Source of the DNA: an uncultured Prevotella sp.
GTDB lineage: Bacteria; Bacteroidota; Bacteroidia; Bacteroidales; Bacteroidaceae
Assembly: GCA_946612625.1 (NCBI GenBank)
Contig: CAMOEW010000017.1
Span: forward strand, 1 to 34,277
Direction: 5' to 3'
DNA: 34,277 bases
How positions within the stretch are numbered: position 1 is the first letter of the stretch; each line of letters begins with the position of its first letter. Positions 1 to 8,218 of this stretch are shown here, in pieces. The notes beneath the pieces were generated by a model. That model ran no database searches and was not told the origin of the DNA. It saw only the letters and a program-made list of their open reading frames with translations. Made by a program: the position numbers and the translations under genes.

Positions 1-51
1 AGCACCTGACTCTTAATCAGGGTGTCCAGGGTTCGACCCCCTGCAGGCGTA
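1..51 (+). tRNA. tRNA-Lys (CTT), 3' part only
   Basis: The window opens inside a tRNA. The anticodon stem CCTGA/TCAGG (5-9 with 17-21) encloses the loop CTCTTAA, giving anticodon CTT at 12-14, which reads lysine codon AAG. The T arm CAGGG-TTCGACC-CCCTG runs from 27 to 43, the 3' acceptor strand is 44-50 and the discriminator base is A51. CCA is not encoded, as is common in Bacteroidetes. The acceptor 5' strand and most of the D arm lie outside the window, so acceptor pairing cannot be checked. Confidence 0.93.
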
Positions 52-61
52 CAAAAGGTAA

Positions 62-97
62 GAAGTGGCAGACTGATAGAGTTTGCCACTTCATTTT
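62..97 (+). terminator. Rho-independent terminator after tRNA-Lys
   Basis: A hairpin with arms 62-74 and 80-92 (GAAGTGGCA pairs with TGCCACTTC, then one G-T pair and ACT/AGT) has a five-base loop and is followed by ATTTTATTTATTT. This is a good intrinsic terminator for the tRNA transcript. It separates the tRNA from the next gene, although some read-through into that gene is possible because no clear promoter follows. Confidence 0.75.
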
Positions 98-122
98 ATT
101 TATTTAAACAAAACATACAGAC

Positions 123-422
123 ATGAAAAAGTTTATGCTTAGTGCCATGATGGCCATTGCGATGATGTGCGTATCGACAACCGTCGGTGCTCAAGATCAC
201 AAGTGCGACAAGAACAAAAAGGAGTGCTGTGAAAAGAAACAGGAGGGCAAGTGTGACAAGAAAGGCGATGCATGTTGCTCCAAGAAAGGTGAGGGGCAGT
301 GCAAGAATGCTTCTTGTGGTCAGGACTGCAAGAAGTGTACTGAATGTAAGCCCACATGCTGTGAAAACAATTGCAAGGACTGCACCCATAAAGGTCAGTG
401 CAAAAAGAACTGTAAAAAATAG
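123..422 (+). CDS. Small secreted Cys/Lys-rich protein
   Basis: This 99-residue protein has a Sec signal peptide (KK, then a Met/Ala-rich hydrophobic stretch) with likely cleavage after VGA at residue 23. The 76-residue mature part has 17 cysteines and 21 lysines, in irregular CC, CxxC and CxxxxC spacings. I do not recognise a named family. The composition suggests an exported metal-binding or disulfide-rich protein; that is inference from composition only. Cys16 lies inside the signal core and does not make a convincing lipobox. Lysine is almost the only charged partner, so the mature protein is strongly basic. The ATG at 123 lies 30 bases after the tRNA terminator. The gene converges with the glycosidase gene, 28 bases between stops, with no terminator visible. 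Composition bias would defeat ordinary homology searches. Confidence 0.72.
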   Translation: MKKFMLSAMMAIAMMCVSTTVGAQDHKCDKNKKECCEKKQEGKCDKKGDACCSKKGEGQCKNASCGQDCKKCTECKPTCCENNCKDCTHKGQCKKNCKK

Positions 423-450
423 ATTATAGACTCAAGACATAGTTATAGCC

Positions 451-2856
451 TCAGTCTGAGATGATGGCAATGATCGTTTCTTCGGGCTGAAGCTTTAGAA
501 TGAATGGCTTGTTTTCCCGATAGTGCTTCTCACCTTTCATTGGATTGATGAGAAGCATTTTTTTCCCCTTGGCTTGCAGCCTTACTGTTTCTTTGAAGCT
601 CTGCGGACTACGGTTGTAGATGAAGTAGATGTCCTCATTGTCTGACCGCCGGTGGCTAAAGTAAAGCCTGTCCTGTGGAGATGACGCTCGCGTCGGATAG
701 TCCACTTCTGGGACTATACCTGCCTGTTTTATAGCTATGTCGAGTGGGCAGTCATGTGTCGTGGGCTGCGCAAATAGCGTGTCGAGCATATTTTGATAGT
801 CGGTTGTGAGTTCTCCGTAATATCTAGCATTTTGTTCCAATGCTTTTCTGTTGGCCTGAATGTGCTGTCCGTACTGGCTCATGCTGATAAACACATTTAA
901 TGATGAAAGGGGTATGTAGGCACTGTCCTCAATTGCAATGAGACGGAAGTCATTTTGTGAAATTCCGTCGGTAAAAATCGAGCCTGAAGCCGTGACTGCA
1001 TCCGTGGTAAAGACATCCCATTCATAGCCGTCAGGAATGGTTGGTAGTCGGTGTGACAACAGCTTAAGTGGAGCTTCACACCCCAGACAGATTCCTATGC
1101 TGCTATTCGGTCGGCCACGTCTGAGCCATTGCATACAATGTCCCAGATACTGCCACAGCCAGCGGCTTTGCAGCCATTGCGGATGGTTACGGTTTAGAGC
1201 GTATGGATGGCGGCTGTTCCAGTCGAGCGGCTGTTCCATTATCCGTGGCTGATGTGGTGAGGCACAGACCACCAGTTCGTTGATTCCCATGGCAAAGGCA
1301 AAATCGGCCAGGTGTTTCAAATCCTCGAAAGATGTCTGGTAGCTGCAGTCTGTGAATGCTTCTGCCGAAGCAATAGGTTTTCCATAGACTCTTGCTGCCG
1401 AGGCTGCCTCCTTGATGTCGTAGCATCCTTCGCGCTGATATGTCCAGAACTCTCCCTGCGGTTTTCCGACGCGTCCCTTTACGGCGATGTTGTCCACGCT
1501 GAAGCACATGCCGTTACCGATAGCCTGCGCCGTAAAGGTGTAGCCGTCGCGGCGACATAGGCTGTCGATGGTGGCAAAGAAATAGTCGCTCACCATGTCA
1601 GAGATAGTCATGCGAAAGTCGTGGAGCACGCGCTCGCAGGCTTGAAGGGATGCTTGAGGATATTCGCAATTCCTTTTTATGACATAGCCCTGCAACACCG
1701 GTAGCCATGGCAACAGGCTGTAGCCGCGTCGTCGCAGGAATTCCTGTTCCAGACCTGGTGTCCAGTTCTGTGTTCCGGCCTCATGGCTGTCGATGATTAC
1801 TCCATCTGGGCGCAGTCCATGTGCAGTGAGCGTGTCTGCAATGCGCTTGAAGTAGTTGTCATACTGTATGATGGCTGCCTCGCGGCTTAGCCGGTCGCAT
1901 TCATAGCCGGTCATGCCCCGTCGGCCATGTTTAATCTTGGCTTTGGTGGGTATATATCCAAATCTTAGCTTGATGGAGTCTGTTGTAGGAGTTGAAGCTT
2001 TGTCGCCTGCATATAATATTTCCGACTCATGAGTCGTATAACTGATGAAGTTCGATCTGAATGCCGCTTTTTCCTCCCACCGGTCTATGTGCTCTACGGC
2101 CGACAGTCGGAAACTGCGTACCGCCGTCTCAGGATCCACTCGATAGTATTTTGCACGTGTCGGAGGCAGGCTCAGCGTCAGCTGTGGCAGTTTCCAGCCC
2201 ATGTCGTTATATATGGGAGGCAGTTTTGCCACATCACGCCATCTTATGCTGTCGTCTGATGCCTGTAGTGTGCCGATGGGCGGTAGCGGCGTGAAGTTGG
2301 CTGCCACGATTCCTGTTTGTCCCGGCCGGCAGGGGATGTTCATGGCTGACGTGGGTGATTTCGATTGTGCCCGGGCGCTATAAGTGATGCTGCGTACTGT
2401 ATTGTCATTTCTATTGGCTGCAGGCACGCTCACGGTGGCTATCTCGTGGAATCCGTCGGGTATCGGCTCGCCTTCTTCCACCGTCACTAAGCGCTGCATG
2501 GAATGGGCAGCGTCAATCCACGGTCCCCCCGCCGCATAGCCGTTGCTTAGGTTCAGCTCAAATGTGAGACCCAGCCGCCGGGCCTCCTTGGCGGCAAAGA
2601 TAAGGTCGGCCCACCATTTGGGGCTAAACACCTCAGACGGCTCCTCATATATCTCGTGCACCTGGTCGTAATATACTACTCCGCCAATTCCTATCTCGCG
2701 GAATGCCTCAAGGTCGGCTGTGATACCCTCGTGTGTAGTCCTTGTGGCTCCATGAAACCACCACACCTTGGGCTTCGCCTCATGTGGAATGTCTGTATTG
2801 GCTGTATTCGATATCGACAGCAGACACAAAAATATAAATACACTTAGTCTGTACAT
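451..2856 (-). CDS. GH106-like glycoside hydrolase (alpha-L-rhamnosidase family), short form
   Basis: This 801-residue protein has an N-terminal signal peptide and then the barrel typical of GH106 proteins. Family-like signatures are WWFHGATRTTHEGITADLEA near residue 33, IGIGGVVYYDQV, an IDSHEAGTQNWTPG stretch with EFLRRRGYSLLPWLP, and later AEAFTDCSYQTSFEDLKHLAD followed by GINELVV and SPHQP. Characterised family members act on terminal rhamnose of complex glycans; the substrate here is not evident. Family enzymes are usually around 1000 residues or more. Here only about 70 residues of beta-rich sequence follow the barrel-like region, so C-terminal sandwich domains seem to be missing. Its ATG overlaps the stop of the MATE gene by one base (TAATG), implying translational coupling. 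It is the last gene of the operon and likely acts in the periplasm or outer envelope. Confidence 0.78.
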   Translation of the reverse strand: MYRLSVFIFLCLLSISNTANTDIPHEAKPKVWWFHGATRTTHEGITADLEAFREIGIGGVVYYDQVHEIYEEPSEVFSPKWWADLIFAAKEARRLGLTFELNLSNGYAAGGPWIDAAHSMQRLVTVEEGEPIPDGFHEIATVSVPAANRNDNTVRSITYSARAQSKSPTSAMNIPCRPGQTGIVAANFTPLPPIGTLQASDDSIRWRDVAKLPPIYNDMGWKLPQLTLSLPPTRAKYYRVDPETAVRSFRLSAVEHIDRWEEKAAFRSNFISYTTHESEILYAGDKASTPTTDSIKLRFGYIPTKAKIKHGRRGMTGYECDRLSREAAIIQYDNYFKRIADTLTAHGLRPDGVIIDSHEAGTQNWTPGLEQEFLRRRGYSLLPWLPVLQGYVIKRNCEYPQASLQACERVLHDFRMTISDMVSDYFFATIDSLCRRDGYTFTAQAIGNGMCFSVDNIAVKGRVGKPQGEFWTYQREGCYDIKEAASAARVYGKPIASAEAFTDCSYQTSFEDLKHLADFAFAMGINELVVCASPHQPRIMEQPLDWNSRHPYALNRNHPQWLQSRWLWQYLGHCMQWLRRGRPNSSIGICLGCEAPLKLLSHRLPTIPDGYEWDVFTTDAVTASGSIFTDGISQNDFRLIAIEDSAYIPLSSLNVFISMSQYGQHIQANRKALEQNARYYGELTTDYQNMLDTLFAQPTTHDCPLDIAIKQAGIVPEVDYPTRASSPQDRLYFSHRRSDNEDIYFIYNRSPQSFKETVRLQAKGKKMLLINPMKGEKHYRENKPFILKLQPEETIIAIISD

Positions 2857-4232
2857 TATTTGTTTGTAAAAACCGACCGCAATTTGAACTTTCTGTTGAA
2901 GAACACAACGAGGACTAAACCTCTAACGATGAGGAACATGGTGAAGGCAAGCCACAAGATATGATTGCCGAGAGCTGTCTGTAGAAAATGATTGAGACCG
3001 AGATATACGAGGAAGAACGACAGCGAAGCAAGCATGGTTGAGAGAAGCATTCCTCGCGTCTCTGTAATTCCTATGAATACTCCATCGAACATGAATGCGG
3101 TGATTCCGGCAGAAGGAAGGAGCCAAGCCCAGTAGATATAGTCCTTTAATTCCATGCGTACCTCGGCGGAGTCGGTAAGGACGTTGGCGAACGTGGTGCC
3201 GAATGTAGCATAGAGAAGCGTGAAGACAATCGTCATGCCAATAGCCCAGCCTACGAGATGGCGCATAGTATCGTCGAAGGATATGCGGTCGCGGGCTCCG
3301 AGAAAGCGTCCGCACAGTGCTTCGCCGGCATTGGCGAAACCGTCCATGAAATACGAGAAGAGCAGATAGTACTGCATGAGAACAGCATTTACCGAAAGGA
3401 TGACGGCGCCGCTGCGTGCTCCGGCAGATGTGAAATACAGGTTTACTGCAACGAGACAGAGTGTGCGTAAGAAAATGTTGCGGTTGATATTGAAGAAGCT
3501 GATGGGCATACGTAACTGTGCAATCGCCAGTGGATATCTTGACAGAAGTTTATGATAGTTGTACCACAGTAGCATCAATGCAGCAGCAAGTCCGCTGTAT
3601 TGGGCAATGACCGTACCCAGGGCAACGCCCTCAATCTTCATTCCCATTCCGAACACGAGGAGGAGACTTGCGATGATGTTCACTACGTTCTGCGTTATTG
3701 AGATAATCATTGGGATGCGAGTGTTCTGCATACCGATGAACCACCCGTTCAGACTGAAGAGGCACAGACTGGCGGGAGCAGCCCATACCACGATATAAAA
3801 ATATGTGGAGGCCACGGGCGACACATCCTCCGTGGGTGCAATAAGCAAGAACATCAGCTCCTTCAGTGGATACTGTGTCATGAGTACGACAGCTGCAATG
3901 CCGAGAGCCAGACATACAGAGCGGTGGAGAATTATGACAACCGACCTGCCGCCGTCGCTTCGTTCGTCGCCTGCCTTAACAGATGAGAGATTGTCGCGCC
4001 CATAGGCCTGTGCCGTCATTCCGCTTGTTCCCATTCGCAGGAAGGCGAAGAGCCAGTAGATGAGATTGAAAATCATCGACCCCACCGCCACGGCGCCTAT
4101 ATAAACGGCATCGCCCATATGTCCCACGATTGCTACATCAATTAAGCCCAGCAATGGTACCGTGATGTTCGATACGATGCTGGGCAGTGCGATAGCAAGT
4201 ATTTGTCTGTTGCGGATGTTCACAATCGCCAC
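2856..4232 (-). CDS. MATE family efflux transporter (DinF/NorM-like)
   Basis: The 458-residue product is a polytopic inner membrane protein with about 12 hydrophobic helices in two similar halves. It opens with the MATE pattern ILAIALPSIVSNITVPLLGL, then DVAIVGHMG, and GTSGMTAQAYGR after the second helix, which fits the DinF-like branch. MATE proteins export organic cations, drugs or metabolites using Na+ or H+ gradients; the substrate cannot be told. No ATG is available: the start is GTG at 4232, six bases after the stop of inositol-phosphate synthase. The stop overlaps the glycosidase start by one base. Co-transcription with inositol-phosphate synthase raises the possibility of a role with an inositol-derived product, but this is only context. 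Confidence 0.92.
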   Translation of the reverse strand: MAIVNIRNRQILAIALPSIVSNITVPLLGLIDVAIVGHMGDAVYIGAVAVGSMIFNLIYWLFAFLRMGTSGMTAQAYGRDNLSSVKAGDERSDGGRSVVIILHRSVCLALGIAAVVLMTQYPLKELMFLLIAPTEDVSPVASTYFYIVVWAAPASLCLFSLNGWFIGMQNTRIPMIISITQNVVNIIASLLLVFGMGMKIEGVALGTVIAQYSGLAAALMLLWYNYHKLLSRYPLAIAQLRMPISFFNINRNIFLRTLCLVAVNLYFTSAGARSGAVILSVNAVLMQYYLLFSYFMDGFANAGEALCGRFLGARDRISFDDTMRHLVGWAIGMTIVFTLLYATFGTTFANVLTDSAEVRMELKDYIYWAWLLPSAGITAFMFDGVFIGITETRGMLLSTMLASLSFFLVYLGLNHFLQTALGNHILWLAFTMFLIVRGLVLVVFFNRKFKLRSVFTNK

Positions 4233-4238
4233 GCTTAT

Positions 4239-5567
4239 TCAGTCAATTTCCTCGTCGGCCTCAAAGCCTCCCATTTCGCGGATGGCGTTTTTCAGCATTG
4301 TGTATTGCTGATAGAGGTGGTTTACGGCTTCCTTGCCCCGGGTATAGTCGTGCATCGGGCTTTTGAGGTAGAAGCTGAGGAAACCTTGAATGCCATAACG
4401 TCCGGCACGCATTGCCAGGTCGCTTAACAGGCAGAGGTCGAGGCAGAGTGGGGCAGCGAGTATGGAGTCGCGGCAGAGGAAGTTGATTTTCACTTGCATG
4501 GGATAGTTCATCCATCCGAATATGTCGATATTGTCCCATCCTTCCTTGTTGTCGTTGCGCGGAGGATAATAGTTGATGCGCACCTTGTGGTAGTACTGGT
4601 CGCCGGTTTCATTACCGCTCCCGTATAAGTCCGGCTGTACTTCGGGCTTTAGAATGGTTTCGAGTGTAGAGAGCTTGCTCACCTCTTTCGTGCGGAAGTT
4701 CTCCGGCTCGTCGAGTACAAGTCCGTCGCGGTTTCCGAGAATATTCGTTGAGAACCATCCGGAGAGTCCAAGGCAACGTGTGCCGATGATGGGTGCAAAA
4801 CCGCTCTTTACAAGTGTTTGTCCCGTCTTGAAGTCCTTGCCGGCGATGGGCATCTTCATCTTGTCAGCCAGCTGCCACATTGCCGGAATATCTACGGTGG
4901 TGTTTGGGGCTCCCATTATGAACGGGCATCCCTCGCTGATTGCGGCATAGGCATAGCACATCGACGGTGCTATGTGCTCGCAGTCGTCGGCTTTCATTGC
5001 CTTTTCGAGTGCTTCGAGCGAGCCGTGGAATTCCATGTCGATAGGAACGTATATTTCTGTTGAGGCTGCCCAGAGCACGACAATGCGCGAACATCCTTTC
5101 TCCTGCTTGAAGCAGCGTATGTCGTCGCGTATGGCTTCCATCATCTGCCAGCGTGTCATCTTCGGCTTTATGTTGTCGCCATTTAGCCGCTTAGCGTAGT
5201 TGTGGTCGAAAGCTGCCTTCATGGGTTTGATGGCAGCCAACTCTTCGCGTACAGGGTCGATGTCTTTCTCCTGTAGTACCTCTGCGTACATAGCGGCTTG
5301 ATATGCGTTTTGAGGATACACGTCCCAGCATCCGAAGATGATGTCGTCGAGGCTTGCCAACGGCACTATGTCTTTATAATGCAGGTAGCGTTTGCTGTTG
5401 CCGCGTCCCACTCTTATCTTGTCATATTGCGTCATTGCGCCGATAGGCTTTGCCAGTCCTTTCCGTGCCATGAACACTCCTGTGATGAATGTGGTGGCCA
5501 CGGCTCCGCATCCCACAATCAAGATTCCCAGTTTGCCCTCTGCGGGCTTCACTTTGTTTGTTTCCAT
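4239..5567 (-). CDS. ino1: Inositol-3-phosphate synthase (MIPS)
   Basis: This cytoplasmic enzyme of 442 residues should convert glucose 6-phosphate to 1D-myo-inositol 3-phosphate using bound NAD+. The N terminus has the Rossmann stretch ILIVGCGAVATTFITG, followed by GAMTQYDKIRVG and VPLASLDDIIFGCWDV. The mid-region VVLWAASTEI and GKDFKTGQT, and the C-terminal PMQVKINFLCRDSILAAPL, match the family. In Bacteroides the homologous enzyme feeds synthesis of phosphatidylinositol and inositol-containing sphingolipids. No phosphatidylinositol-phosphate synthase or phosphatase gene is next to it here. AGGAG sits just before the ATG, a rare Shine-Dalgarno-like sequence for this phylum, though only two bases away. 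It is first in the operon with MATE and GH106 and has its own promoter upstream. Confidence 0.93.
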   Translation of the reverse strand: METNKVKPAEGKLGILIVGCGAVATTFITGVFMARKGLAKPIGAMTQYDKIRVGRGNSKRYLHYKDIVPLASLDDIIFGCWDVYPQNAYQAAMYAEVLQEKDIDPVREELAAIKPMKAAFDHNYAKRLNGDNIKPKMTRWQMMEAIRDDIRCFKQEKGCSRIVVLWAASTEIYVPIDMEFHGSLEALEKAMKADDCEHIAPSMCYAYAAISEGCPFIMGAPNTTVDIPAMWQLADKMKMPIAGKDFKTGQTLVKSGFAPIIGTRCLGLSGWFSTNILGNRDGLVLDEPENFRTKEVSKLSTLETILKPEVQPDLYGSGNETGDQYYHKVRINYYPPRNDNKEGWDNIDIFGWMNYPMQVKINFLCRDSILAAPLCLDLCLLSDLAMRAGRYGIQGFLSFYLKSPMHDYTRGKEAVNHLYQQYTMLKNAIREMGGFEADEEID

Positions 5568-5604
5568 TACTCCTGTCGTTCTTAAGAAGTTTCGTTTTAG
5601 CGTG

Positions 5605-5636
5605 CAAATTTCCGCATTTTTTTCCGATTATACAAG
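5605..5636 (-). promoter_or_regulatory. Promoter of the ino1-MATE-GH106 operon
   Basis: On the minus strand CTTG (5636-5633) is separated by 20 bases from GAAATTTG (5612-5605). This fits the Bacteroidetes primary sigma pattern TTTG / TAnnTTTG with one mismatch in each element, and leaves a leader of roughly 30 bases before the ATG at 5567. Confidence 0.5.
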
Positions 5637-5696
5637 TTTTGCGTGCTAAATTGTTTTAATTATTGTCTATGTAACCGTTTTTTCGGAAAATAGTAT

Positions 5697-5704
5697 TATC
5701 TTTG
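5697..5704 (+). promoter_or_regulatory. -7 box for the DUF1015 gene
   Basis: TATCTTTG matches the Bacteroidetes -7 consensus TAnnTTTG exactly, 28 bases before the ATG at 5732. No good TTTG lies about 20 bases upstream, only a T-run near 5678-5684. The 164-base gap 5568-5731 therefore holds two divergent promoters and nothing else that I recognise. Confidence 0.55.
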
Positions 5705-5731
5705 CAACCCAAATTATAAAATGTAATCAAG

Positions 5732-6982
5732 ATGGCAATAGTAAAACCGTTTAAGGGAATTCGTCCACCGAAAGAACTGGTGGAACAGGTGGAAAGCCGC
5801 CCCTACGACGTGCTCGACTCAGAAGAAGCACGCGCTGAAGCCGGCGATAACGAGAAGAGTCTTTATCACATCATCAAGCCTGAGATTGATTTTCCCGTAG
5901 GAACGTCGGAGTATGACCCTCGTGTATATGAGAAGGCCGCAGAGAACTTCCGAAAGTTCCAGGATAAGGGATGGCTTGTGCAAGACAAGGACGACCACTA
6001 TTACATTTATGCCCAGACAATGAACGGCAAGACGCAGTACGGACTTGTGGTGGGAGCATACGTTGACGACTACATGAAGGGCAACATCAAGAAGCACGAG
6101 CTGACGCGCCGTGACAAGGAGGAAGACCGTATGAAACATGTACGCGTGAACGATGCCAACATCGAACCTGTATTCTTCGCCTATCCCGACAATGATGTCC
6201 TTGATAGGCTCATCATGCGCTATGCACAGTCGGAGCCTGAATATGATTTTATTGCTCCCATCGACGGTTTCCGCCATCAGTTTTGGGTGATTTCCGACGA
6301 AAAAGATATGCAGACCATCACCGATGAGTTCCGTAAGATGCCGTCGCTCTATATTGCCGACGGCCATCATCGTTCTGCTGCTGCCGCTCTTGTAGGGGCG
6401 GAGAAACAGAAGCAGAATCCGCATCATAACGGCACCGAGGAGTACAACTACTTCATGGCTGTCTGCTTTCCGGCAAGCCAGCTCACTATCCTTGACTATA
6501 ACCGCGTTGTTAAAGATCTCAACGGTCTGTCTTCCGAAGAGTTTCTCAAGGCTCTCACAGAGAATTTCGTTGTCGAGAAGAAAGGTGTGGAACAGTATCG
6601 TCCACAGCAGATGCACGAGTTCTCGCTCTACATCGACGGCGAGTGGTTCTCACTCAAGGCTAAGGATGGAACCTACGACAGCAGCGACCCGATAGGTGTT
6701 CTCGACGTTGACATCTCATCCCGGCTGATTCTCGACAAGATATTGGGAATAAAAGATTTGCGCAGCGACAAACGTATCGACTTCGTTGGCGGACTTCGCG
6801 GTTTGGGCGAACTGAAGCGCCGTGTTGACAGCGGCGAGATGCGCATGGCCCTCGCACTGTATCCTGTATCGATGCAGCAGATTATGGATATTGCCGACAG
6901 CGGTAAGATTATGCCTCCGAAGGCTACGTGGTTCGAGCCGAAGCTTAGGTCGGGACTTGTCATCCACAAACTTTCAAGTTGA
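5732..6982 (+). CDS. DUF1015 family protein
   Basis: The 416-residue protein begins MAIVKPFKGIRPPKELVE, typical of DUF1015, continues with RPYDVLDSEEARAEAG, and carries the family hallmark YIADGHHRSAAAA near residue 210, whose GHHR group looks like an active site. No signal peptide or membrane helix is present, so it should be cytoplasmic. The biochemical role of the family is not established. In other Bacteroidetes I recall it beside phosphoserine aminotransferase and phosphoglycerate dehydrogenase genes, which are absent here. Its TGA is followed after one base by the YigZ start, so the two are probably translated together. Confidence 0.9.
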   Translation: MAIVKPFKGIRPPKELVEQVESRPYDVLDSEEARAEAGDNEKSLYHIIKPEIDFPVGTSEYDPRVYEKAAENFRKFQDKGWLVQDKDDHYYIYAQTMNGKTQYGLVVGAYVDDYMKGNIKKHELTRRDKEEDRMKHVRVNDANIEPVFFAYPDNDVLDRLIMRYAQSEPEYDFIAPIDGFRHQFWVISDEKDMQTITDEFRKMPSLYIADGHHRSAAAALVGAEKQKQNPHHNGTEEYNYFMAVCFPASQLTILDYNRVVKDLNGLSSEEFLKALTENFVVEKKGVEQYRPQQMHEFSLYIDGEWFSLKAKDGTYDSSDPIGVLDVDISSRLILDKILGIKDLRSDKRIDFVGGLRGLGELKRRVDSGEMRMALALYPVSMQQIMDIADSGKIMPPKATWFEPKLRSGLVIHKLSS

Positions 6983-6983
6983 T

Positions 6984-7574
6984 GTGCAATTGGAAACCGA
7001 CGAGTATAAGACTATAAAGACTAAAGGCGAGGGATTTTACTCTGAGAAGCGGAGTAAGTTCCTCGCTTTCGCCCATCACGTTGAGACCATCGATGAGGTG
7101 AAGGCAGTCGTTACCGACTATCGGAAAAAGTATTTCGATGCCCGTCATGTGTGCTATGCCTATATGCTCGGTGCCGGGCGACAAGACTTCCGTGCCAACG
7201 ACGACGGCGAGCCGTCATCTACAGCAGGCAAGCCGATACTGGGACAGATAAACTCATCAGAACTGACCGACGTCCTTATTGTCGTGGTGCGCTATTACGG
7301 TGGGGTGAATCTCGGAACGGGCGGACTCATCGTCGCCTATCGCACTGCTGCCGCAGAGGCTATTGCTTCCGCAGAGACAGAAGTGAGACAAGTGGAGGAA
7401 GAAGTGGTCTATTCGTTCACTTATCCGATGATGAACGACGTGATGCGCATAGTTAAAGAAATGAGTCCACGCATACTGTCACAAACCTACGACAACACCT
7501 GCGAGATACGTCTCTCTATCCGTAAGAGCGAGGCTGAGCAGCTTCGCCACCGGCTCAGCAAACTTTCTTTCTGA
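6984..7574 (+). CDS. YigZ/IMPACT family protein
   Basis: The 196-residue product contains the IMPACT domain: SKFLAFAHHVETIDEV, the signature DDGEPSSTAGKPIL and VVVRYYGGVNLGTGGLI, then a C-terminal small alpha/beta domain. IMPACT and YigZ proteins are linked to translation control, but the bacterial function is not firmly known. The reading frame is open well upstream, inside the DUF1015 gene, but homologous proteins start only just before the conserved KTIKTKGEGFYSEK segment. GTG at 6984, one base after the preceding stop, is the best start; TTG at 6990 is the alternative. An ATG at 6982 overlaps the stop but is in the wrong frame. The gene converges with uridine kinase with three bases between stops. 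Confidence 0.87.
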   Translation: MQLETDEYKTIKTKGEGFYSEKRSKFLAFAHHVETIDEVKAVVTDYRKKYFDARHVCYAYMLGAGRQDFRANDDGEPSSTAGKPILGQINSSELTDVLIVVVRYYGGVNLGTGGLIVAYRTAAAEAIASAETEVRQVEEEVVYSFTYPMMNDVMRIVKEMSPRILSQTYDNTCEIRLSIRKSEAEQLRHRLSKLSF

Positions 7575-7577
7575 AGC

Positions 7578-8186
7578 TTAGAGTACTATTCCCTGGATAT
7601 ATGTCTTGAGAATGTGAATGCCCGTCTTGTTCTCATGTCCCCACGGAATGATTAGGTCGGCAAATTTCTTAGTTGGCTCGATAAACTGCTCATGCATCGG
7701 TTTGAGCACCTTTTCATAACGGTCGAGCACCATATCGACGGTGCGTCCGCGCTCCACCACGTCGCGGCGTATGTTGCGAATCAGCCGCACGTCGTTGTCG
7801 GTGTCAACGAAAATCTTCAGATCCATCATGTCGCGCAGTTTCTTGTAGTGCAGCACCATGATACCTTCGAGTATTATCACCGGTTTCGGTTCCACGTGGA
7901 TGGTCTCCTTTTGCCGGTTGCTCTCTATATAAGAATATGTAGGCTGTTCGATGGCTTCGCCTCGCTTCAGTGCAGCAATCTGTTCGGTGAGCAGCTTCCA
8001 GTCGAACGCATCGGGGTGGTCGAAGTTTATCGCCTTGCGCTCCTCCATCGTAAGGTTCGTAGTGTCGTTATAATACGAGTCGAGTGGCACCACTGCTGCA
8101 CAATGTGGCGGGAGCGCTTTCGTTATTTTTTTTACTACGGTGGTTTTTCCTGAGCCTGTTCCACCGGCAATTCCGATTATTGTCAT
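7578..8186 (-). CDS. udk: Uridine kinase
   Basis: This 202-residue cytoplasmic enzyme phosphorylates uridine and cytidine to UMP and CMP with ATP or GTP, in pyrimidine salvage. It starts MTIIGIAGGTGSGKTTVV with the P-loop GGTGSGKT, then VPLDSYYND, NFDHPDAFDW (nucleoside-binding region), PVIILEGIMVL and RNIRRDVVERGRT, all standard for the family. The ATG at 8186 gives the usual family N terminus; an in-frame TTG at 8207 would add seven residues. It lies 32 bases downstream of the secreted nuclease-fold gene on the same strand, so the two are probably one transcript. That places nucleoside salvage beside an exported phosphodiesterase-type enzyme. Confidence 0.94.
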   Translation of the reverse strand: MTIIGIAGGTGSGKTTVVKKITKALPPHCAAVVPLDSYYNDTTNLTMEERKAINFDHPDAFDWKLLTEQIAALKRGEAIEQPTYSYIESNRQKETIHVEPKPVIILEGIMVLHYKKLRDMMDLKIFVDTDNDVRLIRNIRRDVVERGRTVDMVLDRYEKVLKPMHEQFIEPTKKFADLIIPWGHENKTGIHILKTYIQGIVL

Positions 8187-8218
8187 AATTATCTGTTCAG
8201 CATTCAAACGTTAATCCA

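Noticed and set aside
5819..6616. 265-residue open frame antisense to the DUF1015 gene
   Set aside because: It is the mirror of a strongly recognised family protein, with no domain pattern and no promoter of its own.
6822..6983. N-terminal extension of the YigZ frame into the DUF1015 gene
   Set aside because: The extension is Arg/Leu-rich, overlaps a conserved gene and is absent from the family; GTG at 6984 fits both family length and operon spacing.
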